From positions 1-64,000 of the forward strand of contig DASXLB010000056.1 of assembly GCA_036496585.1 (NCBI GenBank): a stretch of 64,000 bases of DNA, given 5' to 3'. Position 1 is the first letter of the stretch, and each line of letters starts with the position of its first letter. The translations under genes were made by a program, and so were the position numbers. This document shows positions 8,364-17,330 of this stretch, piece after piece. The notes beneath the pieces are model-generated. The model was not told where the DNA came from, did not search any database, and saw nothing but the letters and a program-made list of their open reading frames with translations. This DNA comes from Vicinamibacterales bacterium (lineage in GTDB: Bacteria; Acidobacteriota; Vicinamibacteria; Vicinamibacterales; 2-12-FULL-66-21).

Positions 8364-9005
8364 ATGCCTGACTACGCGTTGATGAATCAGTACCTCTACG
8401 AGGGCAACGCCAAAGAGGTCGAGCAGCGGACGAAGGACGCCCTCGCGGACGGACGTCCGGTGAATGAAGTGCTGATTGAGGGCCTGATCGCCGGGATGAG
8501 CGTCGTCGGCGAAGACTTCAAGCACAACGTGCTCTACGTCCCTGAAGTGCTGATCGCCGCCCGCGCGATGAAGGCCGGCATGGCTGTGCTCAAACCGCTC
8601 CTGAGCGCGAAGGACAGCGCCGTGGAACGGCTGGGCACGCTGCTGATGGGCACCGTGCGCGGCGATCTCCATGACATCGGCAAAAATCTCGTCTGCATGA
8701 TGGCCGAGGGCGCCGGCTTCGAAGTCGTCGACATCGGCGTCGATCAGAGCGTCGAGAAGTTCATGGCGGCGGCCGAGAAGTGCCAGCCGGTGATCATCGG
8801 TATGAGCGCGCTCCTCACGACGACGATGACCTACATGAAGACGGTCATCGACGGCTTCGAGACGGCGGGCAAGGGGCACATCAAGATGGCGGTGGGCGGC
8901 GCGCCGATCAGCCAGATGTTCGCCGACGAGATTGGCGCCGACGGCTACGGTCAGAACGCCTCGGCGGCAGTCGACCTGTTCCTGCGGCTCGCCAGGCGGT
9001 CCTGA
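8364..9005 (+). CDS. Corrinoid (cobalamin)-binding methyl carrier protein
   Basis: 213 aa with the two-domain layout of MtaC/MtbC/MttC and the MetH B12 module. An N-terminal four-helix cap domain (about 1-90) precedes a Rossmann-like B12 domain. The domain starts with GTVRGDLHDIGKN; H103 in D-x-H-x-x-G is the lower axial cobalt ligand. SALLTTTM and GGAPIS match the later B12-binding loops. It would shuttle a methyl group between the UroD-like enzyme and the homocysteine methyltransferase encoded in the same operon. This assignment is firm by motif; the donor is not known. Confidence 0.92.
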   Translation: MPDYALMNQYLYEGNAKEVEQRTKDALADGRPVNEVLIEGLIAGMSVVGEDFKHNVLYVPEVLIAARAMKAGMAVLKPLLSAKDSAVERLGTLLMGTVRGDLHDIGKNLVCMMAEGAGFEVVDIGVDQSVEKFMAAAEKCQPVIIGMSALLTTTMTYMKTVIDGFETAGKGHIKMAVGGAPISQMFADEIGADGYGQNASAAVDLFLRLARRS

Positions 9006-9009
9006 CGCC

Positions 9010-9267
9010 GTGGCCACCTACACGATCCTCTACTGGCAGGAAATCCCGTCGCAGCTCAAGGTCGAGGACGATCTCGACGAGGTGACGCTGCCGCTCGATC
9101 CGCGCTTCATGGAGCGGATCGATCAGCTCGCCGCGCAGCGCGGGCTGCAGGGCACCGACGACTACCTCGCGCAGTGGCGCTGGAGCGATCCTCAGGAGCG
9201 CGCGGGTACGGCCGAGGAGGTCGCGCAGGCCGTCAAGCAGGAGCTCGAAGCCGAAGAGAGTGTCTAG
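9010..9267 (+). CDS. Small 'virulence factor'-type domain protein in corrinoid operon
   Basis: 85 aa from GTG 9010, 4 bp after the corrinoid gene stop. It begins ATYTILYWQEIPSQLKV and continues LDPRFMERIDQLA, a pattern I associate with the short conserved domain annotated as virulence factor; that name carries no mechanism. The C-terminus is acidic and helical. Its place between the carrier and the reactivase suggests an accessory role in corrinoid chemistry rather than pathogenicity. The domain match is from memory and should be treated as tentative. Confidence 0.6.
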   Translation: MATYTILYWQEIPSQLKVEDDLDEVTLPLDPRFMERIDQLAAQRGLQGTDDYLAQWRWSDPQERAGTAEEVAQAVKQELEAEESV

Positions 9268-9329
9268 TCACAGGCGCTCGGCCATCCGCGACACCAGCCC
9301 GCCCGACGGGCCAAGCCGCTCGGATCATC

Positions 9330-10979
9330 ATGCCGGTCACGCTCACGGTTAACGGTCACCGCATCGAGACACCGGTGGGCGTGTCGATCTTCACCGCCGC
9401 CGAACAGGCCGGCGTCCGCATCCCGACCTCTTGCGTCACTCAGGGCAAATGCAAGGAATGCGTCGTCGAAATCACACACGGGATGGAGCGGCTGTCGCCG
9501 CCGACCGAGTGCGAGCGGCATCTCGACGCCCGCGCCAGGTTCCGGCTGTCGTGCCAGTGCTGCATTGCCGTGGACGGCGGCAGTGTGGAGTGCCACACGA
9601 TGCGCCGCGGCCAGATGCGCATCGAGCGGAAGGCGCTCGACCTCCCGGCCAGCCACCAGACGACGGCGCTCGATCCCGCCGTCGTACGCGACGGCGGGCG
9701 TGTCGTCGACGCCTCGACCGGTGGCGAGATCGCCCGCGCGGCCGGCCCCATCCACGGCCTTGCGATCGATCTCGGCACCACCACGGTGGTGGTGCGGCTG
9801 ATCGATCTCGAGAGCGGTGAGCAGGTCGCCGACACCTCGTTCGAGAACCCGCAGCGCTTCGGCGGGTCGGACGTCATGTCGCGGATCCACTACGACACCG
9901 AGCATCCGGGCCGGCTGCTGATGCGGACGCTGGCCGGTTATCTGAGCCATGCGATTGCCGACTTGCCGGTCAACCCGCTGACCATCTACGAGGTCGTGCT
10001 GGCCGGCAACTCGACGATGCGCGATCTGTTCTTCCGGCAGAGCGTCTACACCATCGGCCAGAACCCCTATCGATCGATCACCGAGATCGATTTGGCCGAG
10101 GGGCGGCGCACCACGACCAGTCTGACGACGACCGGCAGGCGCAGCCTGCTGCCGATCCACCCGAACGCGCGCGTCTACGGCCTGCCGATCATCAGCGGCC
10201 ACGTCGGCGCCGACGCCGCCGCGTGTCTGTTGGCCGCCGATCTCGCGCACGAGGATCGCCTCGTCGCCATCATGGACATCGGCACCAACACGGAACTGCT
10301 CCTCGGCAATCGTCACCGCATTCTTGCGGCGTCGTGTCCGGCGGGGCCCGCCTTCGAAGGGGGCGCGATCTCGTGCGGCATGCCGGGCCTGGACGGGGCG
10401 ATTGAAGACGTTGCGATCGACGAGGACGGGGCATTCCGGCTGGGCGTCATCGGCGGAGGTCCACCGGAGGGCATCTGCGGTTCGGGATTGGTCGATCTGC
10501 TGAGCGAACTGCTCAGGACCGGCCGCATGAACACGATGGGCCGCTTCGAGGATGGTGTGGAGCGGGTCACGCTCGACGCCGGCCGCAACGTCTTCCTGCT
10601 CGAGCAGGACGTGAACGAGCTGGCGCAGGCGAAGGGGGCCAACATCGCCGGCCTGCAGGTCGTGTTCAGCCAATACGGCATCCAGTTCGACGACGTGGCC
10701 GTGTTCTATCTGGCTGGCGGCTTCGGGCGCCATCTGAAGAAGGCCGCGTCCAGGCGCATCGGGCTCATTCCCGATATCGCCGACGCGAAGATCGCGCAGG
10801 TGGGCAACGCGTCGCTCGAGGGGGCGACGATCGCGCTCGTGTCGCGCACACGGCGTCAGGAGCTCGAAGCGCTGGTCAAGCGCGTGGAGCACTGCCGCCT
10901 CGAGACGCATCCGTCGTTTTTCGATTTCTTCGTGGACGGCTGCCAGTTCGCCCCTGCGGGCCATCGGGTGACCGGGTGA
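9330..10979 (+). CDS. Reductive activator of corrinoid proteins (2Fe-2S ferredoxin plus ASKHA ATPase)
   Basis: 549 aa of the RamA/RACo (DUF4445) type. Residues 1-85 form a ferredoxin domain with C35, C41, C44 and C75 as likely 2Fe-2S ligands (SCVTQGKCKEC, RLSCQCC). The rest is an actin/Hsp70-like ATPase: GLAIDLGTTTVVV (phosphate 1), AIMDIGTNTELLL (phosphate 2), FEGGAISCGMPG and FYLAGGFGRHL. Such proteins use ATP to return oxidised Co(II) corrinoid to Co(I). The start at ATG 9330 begins the ferredoxin domain directly; upstream in-frame codons have no domain. It overlaps the next gene by GTGA. Confidence 0.9.
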   Translation: MPVTLTVNGHRIETPVGVSIFTAAEQAGVRIPTSCVTQGKCKECVVEITHGMERLSPPTECERHLDARARFRLSCQCCIAVDGGSVECHTMRRGQMRIERKALDLPASHQTTALDPAVVRDGGRVVDASTGGEIARAAGPIHGLAIDLGTTTVVVRLIDLESGEQVADTSFENPQRFGGSDVMSRIHYDTEHPGRLLMRTLAGYLSHAIADLPVNPLTIYEVVLAGNSTMRDLFFRQSVYTIGQNPYRSITEIDLAEGRRTTTSLTTTGRRSLLPIHPNARVYGLPIISGHVGADAAACLLAADLAHEDRLVAIMDIGTNTELLLGNRHRILAASCPAGPAFEGGAISCGMPGLDGAIEDVAIDEDGAFRLGVIGGGPPEGICGSGLVDLLSELLRTGRMNTMGRFEDGVERVTLDAGRNVFLLEQDVNELAQAKGANIAGLQVVFSQYGIQFDDVAVFYLAGGFGRHLKKAASRRIGLIPDIADAKIAQVGNASLEGATIALVSRTRRQELEALVKRVEHCRLETHPSFFDFFVDGCQFAPAGHRVTG

Positions 10980-12199
10980 TCGAGTTTGCGGACCGCGTGC
11001 CGGATGTCGGCGTGCAGCCGGCCGAATACATCCGATTGCTCGGATATCCGCGGGGCTGGGTGCTCGAGGGGCGGGCGCGGGAGCTTGCCGACTGGGCGCG
11101 CGAGTGGTATGCCGCGCACGGCCGGCCGTGGACGTATGCGCGCATGGTCGATCACCTTCGACTGGATGGCGGTGTGGTGGTCCTCGACGGCGCGAGATTC
11201 CACAGCAGCCGGCTGACGGCGACGCTGGCGGGCGCTGCGGCCGACCGGGCGTTCCTGGTGGCGGTCGGCGCCGGTCCGGAGCTCGAGGCGGAAGCGCAGG
11301 TCCGCTGGCAGGACGGCAAGCCCGACGAGTATTTCTTCCTGGAAATCTACGGATCGGCGGTCGTCGAGCAGCTGGTGACGATGACAGGGGCGCGGCTCTG
11401 CGCCTGGGCCGATGGGGAGCACGCCGCGGTGCTGCCGCACTACAGCCCAGGCTATCCCGAATGGACGATCGAGGAGCAGGGGAGTCTGCTCGATCTGATC
11501 CGCGCGCCACAGCCGTCCGCGGTGCCGCTGGATGCGTTCGAGACCGGGATGCTGCGCCCGAAGAAATCACTCCTCGCCGTGTTCGGCGTGACACGCCACG
11601 TCGAGAGGGTGCGGCCGCTGACCGAGCTGAGCCCGTGCGAGAGCTGCTCGTACGCCGCGTGTCAGTATCGCCGGGCGCCGTACCGCCGGGCGCGGAGACC
11701 GGCGCCATCCGAGCTGCCGTTCGTGACCGACGCCGACGTCAATCCGTTGAGCGCCGGCGCGAGCTACACCGTCAGCGTCAAGGCGCTGCAGCGCTGGAGC
11801 CAGGAGCGCCTGACGATCGAGACGCGCGGCGACGGCAGCGTCGCGGCGGTGTTTCGCTACGAAGGGACGACCTGCACCAACATGGGACGGCCGCTGCAGT
11901 TCCACTATCATGTGAAGCTCGGGCGGCGTGAAGACGGCTACCCGATTCTGGAACAGTCGTGCGGACCGGCGGCGGGCGACACCGGTCACCTGGCCATGTG
12001 CCGCTACATCAGCGATCGCGACGAGCTGATGGCGGCGATTGCCACGGAGTCTCCCCTCCATGGCCGGCCGCTCGACGACGTCGTCCGCTGGGCGCGGACG
12101 GCCAGTCCAGCCGGCTGCTACTGCGAGGCGGAGAGCCGCCAGCACAAGTGGGGACTGGTGCTCGAAACGATTCATTTTGCATTGGCGAAGCATCTGTGA
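10976..12199 (+). CDS. MetH activation-domain-like protein with Cys-rich motif
   Basis: 407 aa from GTG 10976, overlapping the reactivase stop. The first half resembles the S-adenosylmethionine-binding activation domain of cobalamin methionine synthase: LLGYPRGWVLEG, and the signature-like HYSPGYPEWTIEEQGSLLDLI region near residue 160. A CESCSYAACQYRR segment near residue 220 could bind metal. The second half (about 235-407) has further Cys (TTCTNMG, MCRY, GCYCEAE) and is not recognised. In MetH this domain rescues inactive cobalamin with SAM and flavodoxin. Here it sits beside an ATP-driven reactivase, so two rescue routes may coexist. Confidence 0.7.
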   Translation: MIEFADRVPDVGVQPAEYIRLLGYPRGWVLEGRARELADWAREWYAAHGRPWTYARMVDHLRLDGGVVVLDGARFHSSRLTATLAGAAADRAFLVAVGAGPELEAEAQVRWQDGKPDEYFFLEIYGSAVVEQLVTMTGARLCAWADGEHAAVLPHYSPGYPEWTIEEQGSLLDLIRAPQPSAVPLDAFETGMLRPKKSLLAVFGVTRHVERVRPLTELSPCESCSYAACQYRRAPYRRARRPAPSELPFVTDADVNPLSAGASYTVSVKALQRWSQERLTIETRGDGSVAAVFRYEGTTCTNMGRPLQFHYHVKLGRREDGYPILEQSCGPAAGDTGHLAMCRYISDRDELMAAIATESPLHGRPLDDVVRWARTASPAGCYCEAESRQHKWGLVLETIHFALAKHL

Positions 12200-13110
12200 A
12201 GAAGAAGCTGCTCGAGGCAATCAAGGAACGGCCGCTGCTCGGGGACGGCGCGATGGGCACCCAGTTGATGTTCGCCGGGCTCGAGCAGGGGCGCTCGGGC
12301 GAAGCGTGGAACCTGACGCATCCCGACCGTGTGCTGGCGATTCAGCGTCGATACGTCGACGCCGGATCCGAGTGCCTCCTCACCAATACGTTCGGCGGCA
12401 GCCGCATCATGCTCAACCGACACGGCATCGCCGACGATGTCAGGGCGGTCAACGCCGCCGCCGTCGCGATCGCGCGCGAGGCGTTCGCCGGCCGCGACGG
12501 CTATGTCATCGGCGACATCGGCCCGTTCGGCGGCCTGATGGAGCCGTATGGCGACTTCACCGAGACACAGGTGCGCGAGGCGTTCCGCGAGCAGGCGACA
12601 GCGCTCGTCGAGGCCGGCGCCGACGCCGTCATCATCGAGACACAAACCTCGCTCGAGGAATTGCGCCTCGGCCTGATGGCCGCGCGTGAAGCCGGCGCCG
12701 CGTGCGTCATCGGGTCGATGGCCTACGACGTCACGCTCGACGGCTCGACGTTCCGGACGATGATGGGCATCGATCCCGAGCGCGCCGCGGAAGACATGCA
12801 GCAGCACGGCGCCGACATCGTGGCGCTCAACTGCGGCACCGGGATGGACATGGAACGCGCCCGCCAGGCGGTCCTGCGCTATCTCAAGGTCACCGGTCTG
12901 CCGATCATGGCGCAGCCCAACGCCGGGCAGCCCAAGCTCGTGGACATGAAAGTCGTCTACGATGAGACGCCGTCGCAGATGGTGGCGGGGGTCGTGCCTC
13001 TGCTCCAGGCCGGCGCCAGCATCATCGGCGGCTGCTGCGGCAGCACACCCGATCACATTCGCGCCTTCCGCGAGGCGATGGATCAGTTCCGGACGACGAA
13101 GGCCCACTGA
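12196..13110 (+). CDS. Homocysteine S-methyltransferase (MetH N-terminal/BHMT-type)
   Basis: 304 aa from GTG 12196 (GTGA overlap with the previous stop). It is a complete barrel of the homocysteine methyltransferase family: LLGDGAMGTQLMFAG at the N-terminus, LTNTFGGSR, ALNCGTGM (first zinc Cys) and IIGGCCGSTPDHIRAF (zinc Cys pair) at the end. It binds homocysteine through zinc and would accept the methyl group from the corrinoid protein encoded upstream, yielding methionine. No folate-binding module exists in the operon, so methyltetrahydrofolate is not the obvious donor. Confidence 0.9.
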   Translation: MKKKLLEAIKERPLLGDGAMGTQLMFAGLEQGRSGEAWNLTHPDRVLAIQRRYVDAGSECLLTNTFGGSRIMLNRHGIADDVRAVNAAAVAIAREAFAGRDGYVIGDIGPFGGLMEPYGDFTETQVREAFREQATALVEAGADAVIIETQTSLEELRLGLMAAREAGAACVIGSMAYDVTLDGSTFRTMMGIDPERAAEDMQQHGADIVALNCGTGMDMERARQAVLRYLKVTGLPIMAQPNAGQPKLVDMKVVYDETPSQMVAGVVPLLQAGASIIGGCCGSTPDHIRAFREAMDQFRTTKAH

Positions 13111-13439
13111 TGAAACAGCGTTTGTGCGAGGTCAACGCGGCGGCGGTCACCAGGCTGCCGCAGCTCACCGACGACAAGTCCGGCATTGGCGTGCACTACG
13201 TCGACGCCTACCTCAAGCCGATGAACGGGAAGCTCGAGGACGGCACGCCGGTCAAGTGCAAGCGGAAGGGCTTGAAGATCGTCCTGTCGGTCGGCCTGAA
13301 GAAGGGCGAAGGGCTGATGCGCCGGCTGGCGGTGAGCGCCGATCCGATCGGCATGCTCGACGCGGCGCTGCAGGAAGCGGCGAAGGGCGCAGGCGTGGAT
13401 CTCAGCGTCGAAGACGGCGCGATGTTCATCGCCTCGTAG
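13110..13439 (+). CDS. Unknown 109-aa protein closing the corrinoid operon
   Basis: ATG 13110 overlaps the homocysteine methyltransferase stop (ATGA), so translation is coupled. The protein is soluble and lysine-rich in the middle (TPVKCKRKGLKIVL) and lacks a signal or membrane segment. No family is recognised. Position in a strictly coupled operon argues for a role in corrinoid methyl transfer, for example as a regulatory or scaffold subunit, but nothing in the sequence proves it. The gene ends 2 bp before the convergent kinase gene. Confidence 0.65.
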   Translation: MKQRLCEVNAAAVTRLPQLTDDKSGIGVHYVDAYLKPMNGKLEDGTPVKCKRKGLKIVLSVGLKKGEGLMRRLAVSADPIGMLDAALQEAAKGAGVDLSVEDGAMFIAS

Positions 13440-13441
13440 CG

Positions 13442-16102
13442 CTACTGACGGCCGTTCCAGTTCGTGATCACGTCGAGCGTGGGAACGCTCTCGCCGACGA
13501 CGCGGTTGACGATGAACTTCGTCCCGTCCCTGCTGACGTCGTACTCGTACGTGCCGTAGATGATGGGATTGGGATCGGTGACGAGCTTCATCTCGAAGCG
13601 GATTTCCGGCGTGCCGAAGGCCGGCGTGCTGCCCGGCGTCACGCTCGCCGACATCAGCGTTGCCCCGGCGGCATAGTAGATCTCCCTTCCGTCGGCGCGC
13701 CAGCGTCGAAATCGGCCGCCGTGCTGCGAGACGCGCATCGGCGGGCCGGGTTCGGGAAAGTGCTGGACGTACACCTCCAAGGCGCCCGACCGATCGCTCG
13801 AGTAGGCGAGCCAATGGCCATCGGGCGAGAGCCGTCCCTCGGGATTGTTGGCCCGGTTCTGCAGCAATGGCGTCGCCTTCGAGGCGTCACCCACGGGCAT
13901 GCTCCAGATGTCGAACAGGGCGTCGCCTGTTTGCACGAAGAGGAAGGTCTTGCCGTCGGGCGTCCACGCGACGGGCTTGACGAGCGCCGTCGGCCTCGAC
14001 AACAGCACCGCCGCTTCGGCGGCGCCGCTCGCCGGGACGGTCATGATCGCAAACTGGGTGGCTGACGGCGGCGGCTCCTGGTGAAGGAATGCCGCCGTTG
14101 CCGCATCGGGCGACCGGAGATTGTGGGTGCCGGCCAGCTTGGTCACGACGGTCGCCGCGCCGGTCGCCGCGTCAATGGCCCACAGCCACGGCCTGTTCTC
14201 GCCGCGCCGGGTGAGGAACTGCCGTCCGTCGGGCGCAAGCTCGACGCCGGACTGACCGTTGGCAGGCTCACCGATCGTGCCGACGACGCGGCCGTCGCGG
14301 CTGACCGCGTTGAATTGCGCCATCTGCTCGATGGGACCGAAATTAGCGACGACGCCAGACGGGGATGAAGACCAGGCGTCCCGTCCGAGGCGGTCGCCGG
14401 ATCGCGATCGGGCGATCGCGATTTCGTCGCCGGTGAGCGTGCCACTGGGCAACTGCATTCGCTGGGCCCGAAGCCAGTGGTCGTCGCGGGTCGAAAGCAG
14501 GAAGCCGTTCGCGTATTCGCCGCCGTAGCGGCCGGGATAGAAGGCGAGTGGTTTGTCGGGCGCCTCGAGCGACACCAGCCGCAGTCCGCTGGCGCCGGTC
14601 GACCAGACGAAGTACAGGAGGTAGCCGCCGCGAATCCACGAGGGCCAACGATGTCCCTGTTCGTTCTGCAGCGTCGTTAGGGCCGTCGGCGTGCCGCCGA
14701 TCGCGGCGACGCGATAGAGCGGCCCGGTCGAGACCATGTTGAAGACGATCGTGCCGTCGTCAAGCCACGTGCCGCCGCGCGCCGACGGCGCGTCGCAGAT
14801 GACGACAGGCGGGTCGTCGCCGATGGCGCGGAGCCGCATGAGTTTTCCCTCACCCTTCGCGAAGAACGCGATCGTGGTGCCGTCGGGGGACCAGAACGGG
14901 TTGTCCGCGTCGTTGGTGCCTGGCAGCTCTCGAGCCTCTGGCGACGAGAGCTGGCGCAGCCACAACATCCGCTCCGTGCCGTCGCCGTGCTGGGCGACGA
15001 ACGCGATCGACCGGCCGTCGGGGGACACCGCGGCGGAGCTCGCGAACTGCTGGCCTCTGGGCGGGACGAGCGCGAGCCGCGCCTCCGTGGACGCCGTCGT
15101 GGGGCGCGATCGGCCCAGGAGATACGCGCCGGTCACCGCGGCGGCGACGAATACGAGTACGAGCGCGCCGGCGGCCAGCCCCCACGCCCGCGGCCGGCGG
15201 CGATCGCCGGCCACTTCGGCTGCCGCGCGCCGTGCGCCCGACGACGCCCCCGACAGCGAGCCGCGCGCTTCTTCGATGTCGAGCCGCGCATCGCCGATGT
15301 CGCGCAGCCGCGTGCGCGGATCCTTCTCGAGGCAGCGCTGCAGGAGCCGAAGCAGTGGCGGCGGCGTCTTGCGCGGCAGCGCCTCCCAGTCGGGCGTCTC
15401 GCGCAGAATGCCGGCGAGCGTGTCATGGGTTGACGCGCCGGCGAACGGCCGGCGGCCGGTCAGCATCTCGAAGATCACGACGCCGAAGGCCCACACATCG
15501 GCGCTGCGCGTGACGGGCTCGCCGCGCGCCTGTTCCGGACTCATGTAGGCCGGCGTGCCGACGATCAGGCCCGCTTCGGTTGCGCCTGTGGCGGTCGCCG
15601 CCTCATGGGCGGGCGCGTCGGGCGTCAGGGCCTTGGCGAGACCGAAGTCGAGTACCTTGACGCGTCCGTCGGGCCGAATCTTGATGTTGGCCGGCTTCAG
15701 ATCGCGGTGGATGATGCCGCGCTCGTGCGCCGCGTCGAGCGCGTCGGCGATCTGGCGCGCGATCGTGAGCGCCTCGTCGAGACCGAGCGGTCCGGCAGCG
15801 ATGCGGTCGCACAGCGTTGGCCCTTCGACCAGCTCGAGGACGATCGCGTGGATGCCGCTCGATTCTTCCCATCCGTAAATCGCGCCGACGTTGGGGTGGT
15901 CGAGCGAGGCGAGCAGCCGTGCCTCGCGCGCCAGCCGCGTGAGCGCCGCGCGGTCGCGTTCGAGCTCCGGCGGGAGTACCTTCAGCGCGACATCGCGGTC
16001 CAGGTGCGTGTCGCGGGCGCGATAGACCTCGCCCATGCCGCCTGCGCCGAGCGCACCGGTAATCTCGTACGGACCCAATCGGGTTCCGCCGCTGAGCGTC
16101 AT
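13442..16102 (-). CDS. Ser/Thr protein kinase with C-terminal TolB-like beta-propeller
   Basis: 886 aa. The kinase domain covers about 12-275: GAGGMGEVY loop, VALK (K41), HRDLKPANI (D134) and DFG (152-154), with TPAYMSPEQ as the activation-loop end. A linker and one membrane helix near 305-330 follow. The rest is a six-blade-like propeller with repeated PDGRSIAF, SPDGTTIAFF and PDGKTFLF units (PD40/TolB type). The architecture, a cytoplasmic kinase with a periplasmic sensor, is characteristic of Acidobacteriota. Targets are unknown. It is convergent with the corrinoid operon and divergent from the SDR gene. Confidence 0.92.
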   Translation of the reverse strand: MTLSGGTRLGPYEITGALGAGGMGEVYRARDTHLDRDVALKVLPPELERDRAALTRLAREARLLASLDHPNVGAIYGWEESSGIHAIVLELVEGPTLCDRIAAGPLGLDEALTIARQIADALDAAHERGIIHRDLKPANIKIRPDGRVKVLDFGLAKALTPDAPAHEAATATGATEAGLIVGTPAYMSPEQARGEPVTRSADVWAFGVVIFEMLTGRRPFAGASTHDTLAGILRETPDWEALPRKTPPPLLRLLQRCLEKDPRTRLRDIGDARLDIEEARGSLSGASSGARRAAAEVAGDRRRPRAWGLAAGALVLVFVAAAVTGAYLLGRSRPTTASTEARLALVPPRGQQFASSAAVSPDGRSIAFVAQHGDGTERMLWLRQLSSPEARELPGTNDADNPFWSPDGTTIAFFAKGEGKLMRLRAIGDDPPVVICDAPSARGGTWLDDGTIVFNMVSTGPLYRVAAIGGTPTALTTLQNEQGHRWPSWIRGGYLLYFVWSTGASGLRLVSLEAPDKPLAFYPGRYGGEYANGFLLSTRDDHWLRAQRMQLPSGTLTGDEIAIARSRSGDRLGRDAWSSSPSGVVANFGPIEQMAQFNAVSRDGRVVGTIGEPANGQSGVELAPDGRQFLTRRGENRPWLWAIDAATGAATVVTKLAGTHNLRSPDAATAAFLHQEPPPSATQFAIMTVPASGAAEAAVLLSRPTALVKPVAWTPDGKTFLFVQTGDALFDIWSMPVGDASKATPLLQNRANNPEGRLSPDGHWLAYSSDRSGALEVYVQHFPEPGPPMRVSQHGGRFRRWRADGREIYYAAGATLMSASVTPGSTPAFGTPEIRFEMKLVTDPNPIIYGTYEYDVSRDGTKFIVNRVVGESVPTLDVITNWNGRQ

Positions 16103-16162
16103 CGTGTGAGGATGAGTCTAGATCAGGGCGGACACCGCTGACCGACGATCTATGAAGTCGTG

Positions 16163-16168
16163 TACGAT
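16163..16168 (+). promoter_or_regulatory. TACGAT -10 deciding the SDR start
   Basis: TACGAT lies 9 nt before GTG 16178. An in-frame GTG at 16160 would place this hexamer inside the coding region, so the spacing supports the downstream start and a leaderless message, as at other operon heads in the window. Confidence 0.5.
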
Positions 16169-16177
16169 GGCACCCTC

Positions 16178-16951
16178 GTGTCGACCAACCTTTTCAGCCT
16201 GCAGGGACGTGTCGCGGTGGTCGTCGGTGGCACGAGCGGCATTGGACGAGTCCTCGCCCTTGGACTGGCGGACGCCGGCGCCGACGTCATCGCGACGGCG
16301 CGGCGGGCCCAGCTCGTGGAAGACGTCGCCACGGAGATCGAGCGCAAGGGGCGGCGCACGCTGCGCATCGCCACCGACGTGCTCGACCGGCGCTCGCTGA
16401 CCGAGACGTGCGGCACGGTACTGCACGCCTTCGGGAAGATCGACGTCGTCATCTACTGCGCCGGCGTCAGCAAGCGCGTGCCCACCATCGAGATGAGCGA
16501 CGAGGACTGGCAGCGCATCATCGACACCAACCTGACCGGTGCCCTGCACACGTACCAGGTCTTTGCCAAACCGATGCTGGCCCGCGGATCCGGGCGGTTG
16601 ATCGGCATCGCCTCCCTGTCGTCGTTCGTCGGCCTTCACGAGGTCAGCGCCTACACGGCATCGAAGGCGGGGATCGCCGGTCTGACGCGCGCCTTGGCGG
16701 TCGAGTGGGCGCCGCACGGGCTGACGGTGAATGCGATCGCGCCGGGGGTGTTCCGCACCGAGCTGAATGCAAGATTCCTCGACGGGCCGCGCGGACAGGA
16801 GTTCCTCCTGCGGACGCCGATGAAACGCTACGGCCAGCTCGAGGAGCTCGTCGGCGCAGCCGTCTACCTCGCGTCCGACGCGTCCACGTTCGTGACCGGA
16901 CAGATCCTCGCCGTCGACGGCGGTTTCCTCGCCAGCGGCGTCAATCAGTAA
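16178..16951 (+). CDS. Short-chain dehydrogenase/reductase
   Basis: 257 aa of the classical SDR fold. The cofactor loop is VGGTSGIG near residue 17. The active site combines a Ser in IASLSSF with YTASK. NAG is replaced by CAG (YCAGVSK), and a typical C-terminal DGGFLAS ends the chain. The family includes gluconate 5-dehydrogenase and 2-keto-3-deoxygluconate dehydrogenase (KduD) relatives. That would suit the uronate genes elsewhere in the window, but the substrate is not determined. The start is chosen at GTG 16178 from promoter spacing and because SLQGRVAVV follows the usual SDR N-terminus. Confidence 0.82.
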   Translation: MSTNLFSLQGRVAVVVGGTSGIGRVLALGLADAGADVIATARRAQLVEDVATEIERKGRRTLRIATDVLDRRSLTETCGTVLHAFGKIDVVIYCAGVSKRVPTIEMSDEDWQRIIDTNLTGALHTYQVFAKPMLARGSGRLIGIASLSSFVGLHEVSAYTASKAGIAGLTRALAVEWAPHGLTVNAIAPGVFRTELNARFLDGPRGQEFLLRTPMKRYGQLEELVGAAVYLASDASTFVTGQILAVDGGFLASGVNQ

Positions 16952-16964
16952 TCGCCGCCGCCCG

Positions 16965-17330
16965 TCACTGCACCGTCACCGACCCGGTCATGCCGGGATG
17001 GATGGAGCAGTGGTAGCTGAACGTTCCCGCCGTGGGAAAGCTCATCGTATAGTTGCCACCGGGGGCGATCGAACCGGAGTTCCACGTGCTGCCGGTCGAT
17101 GTATGGGTGGTGTTGTCGTGGTTGGTCCACGTCACGCTGCCGCCGACCGCGACCGTCACCGGGCTCGGCGAAAAGGCGGTCGTCGTCAACACCGATGCGC
17201 CGCTGACGATCGATACGGGAGTGCCGTTGCCACTCGGCGTGGTCGGTGTGGTCGGTGTTGAGTATGAGGAACCGCAGCCAGAGATGATGAGAAGGAGCGC
17301 GGCTGCCAGCGCCAGGCGAAGAGACGACAT
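16965..17330 (-). CDS. Cupredoxin (plastocyanin-like) lipoprotein
   Basis: 121 aa with a lipoprotein signal (LLLIISGCGSS, acylated C19) and a threonine/proline-rich linker. A blue-copper domain follows. The copper ligands fit the His in WTNHDNTTH plus Cys, His and Met in YHCSIHPGM. It probably carries electrons at the membrane surface in the periplasm. The start at 17330 has a good AGGAGG site 6-11 nt upstream on the minus strand. It converges on the SDR gene with a 13-bp gap. Confidence 0.88.
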   Translation of the reverse strand: MSSLRLALAAALLLIISGCGSSYSTPTTPTTPSGNGTPVSIVSGASVLTTTAFSPSPVTVAVGGSVTWTNHDNTTHTSTGSTWNSGSIAPGGNYTMSFPTAGTFSYHCSIHPGMTGSVTVQ

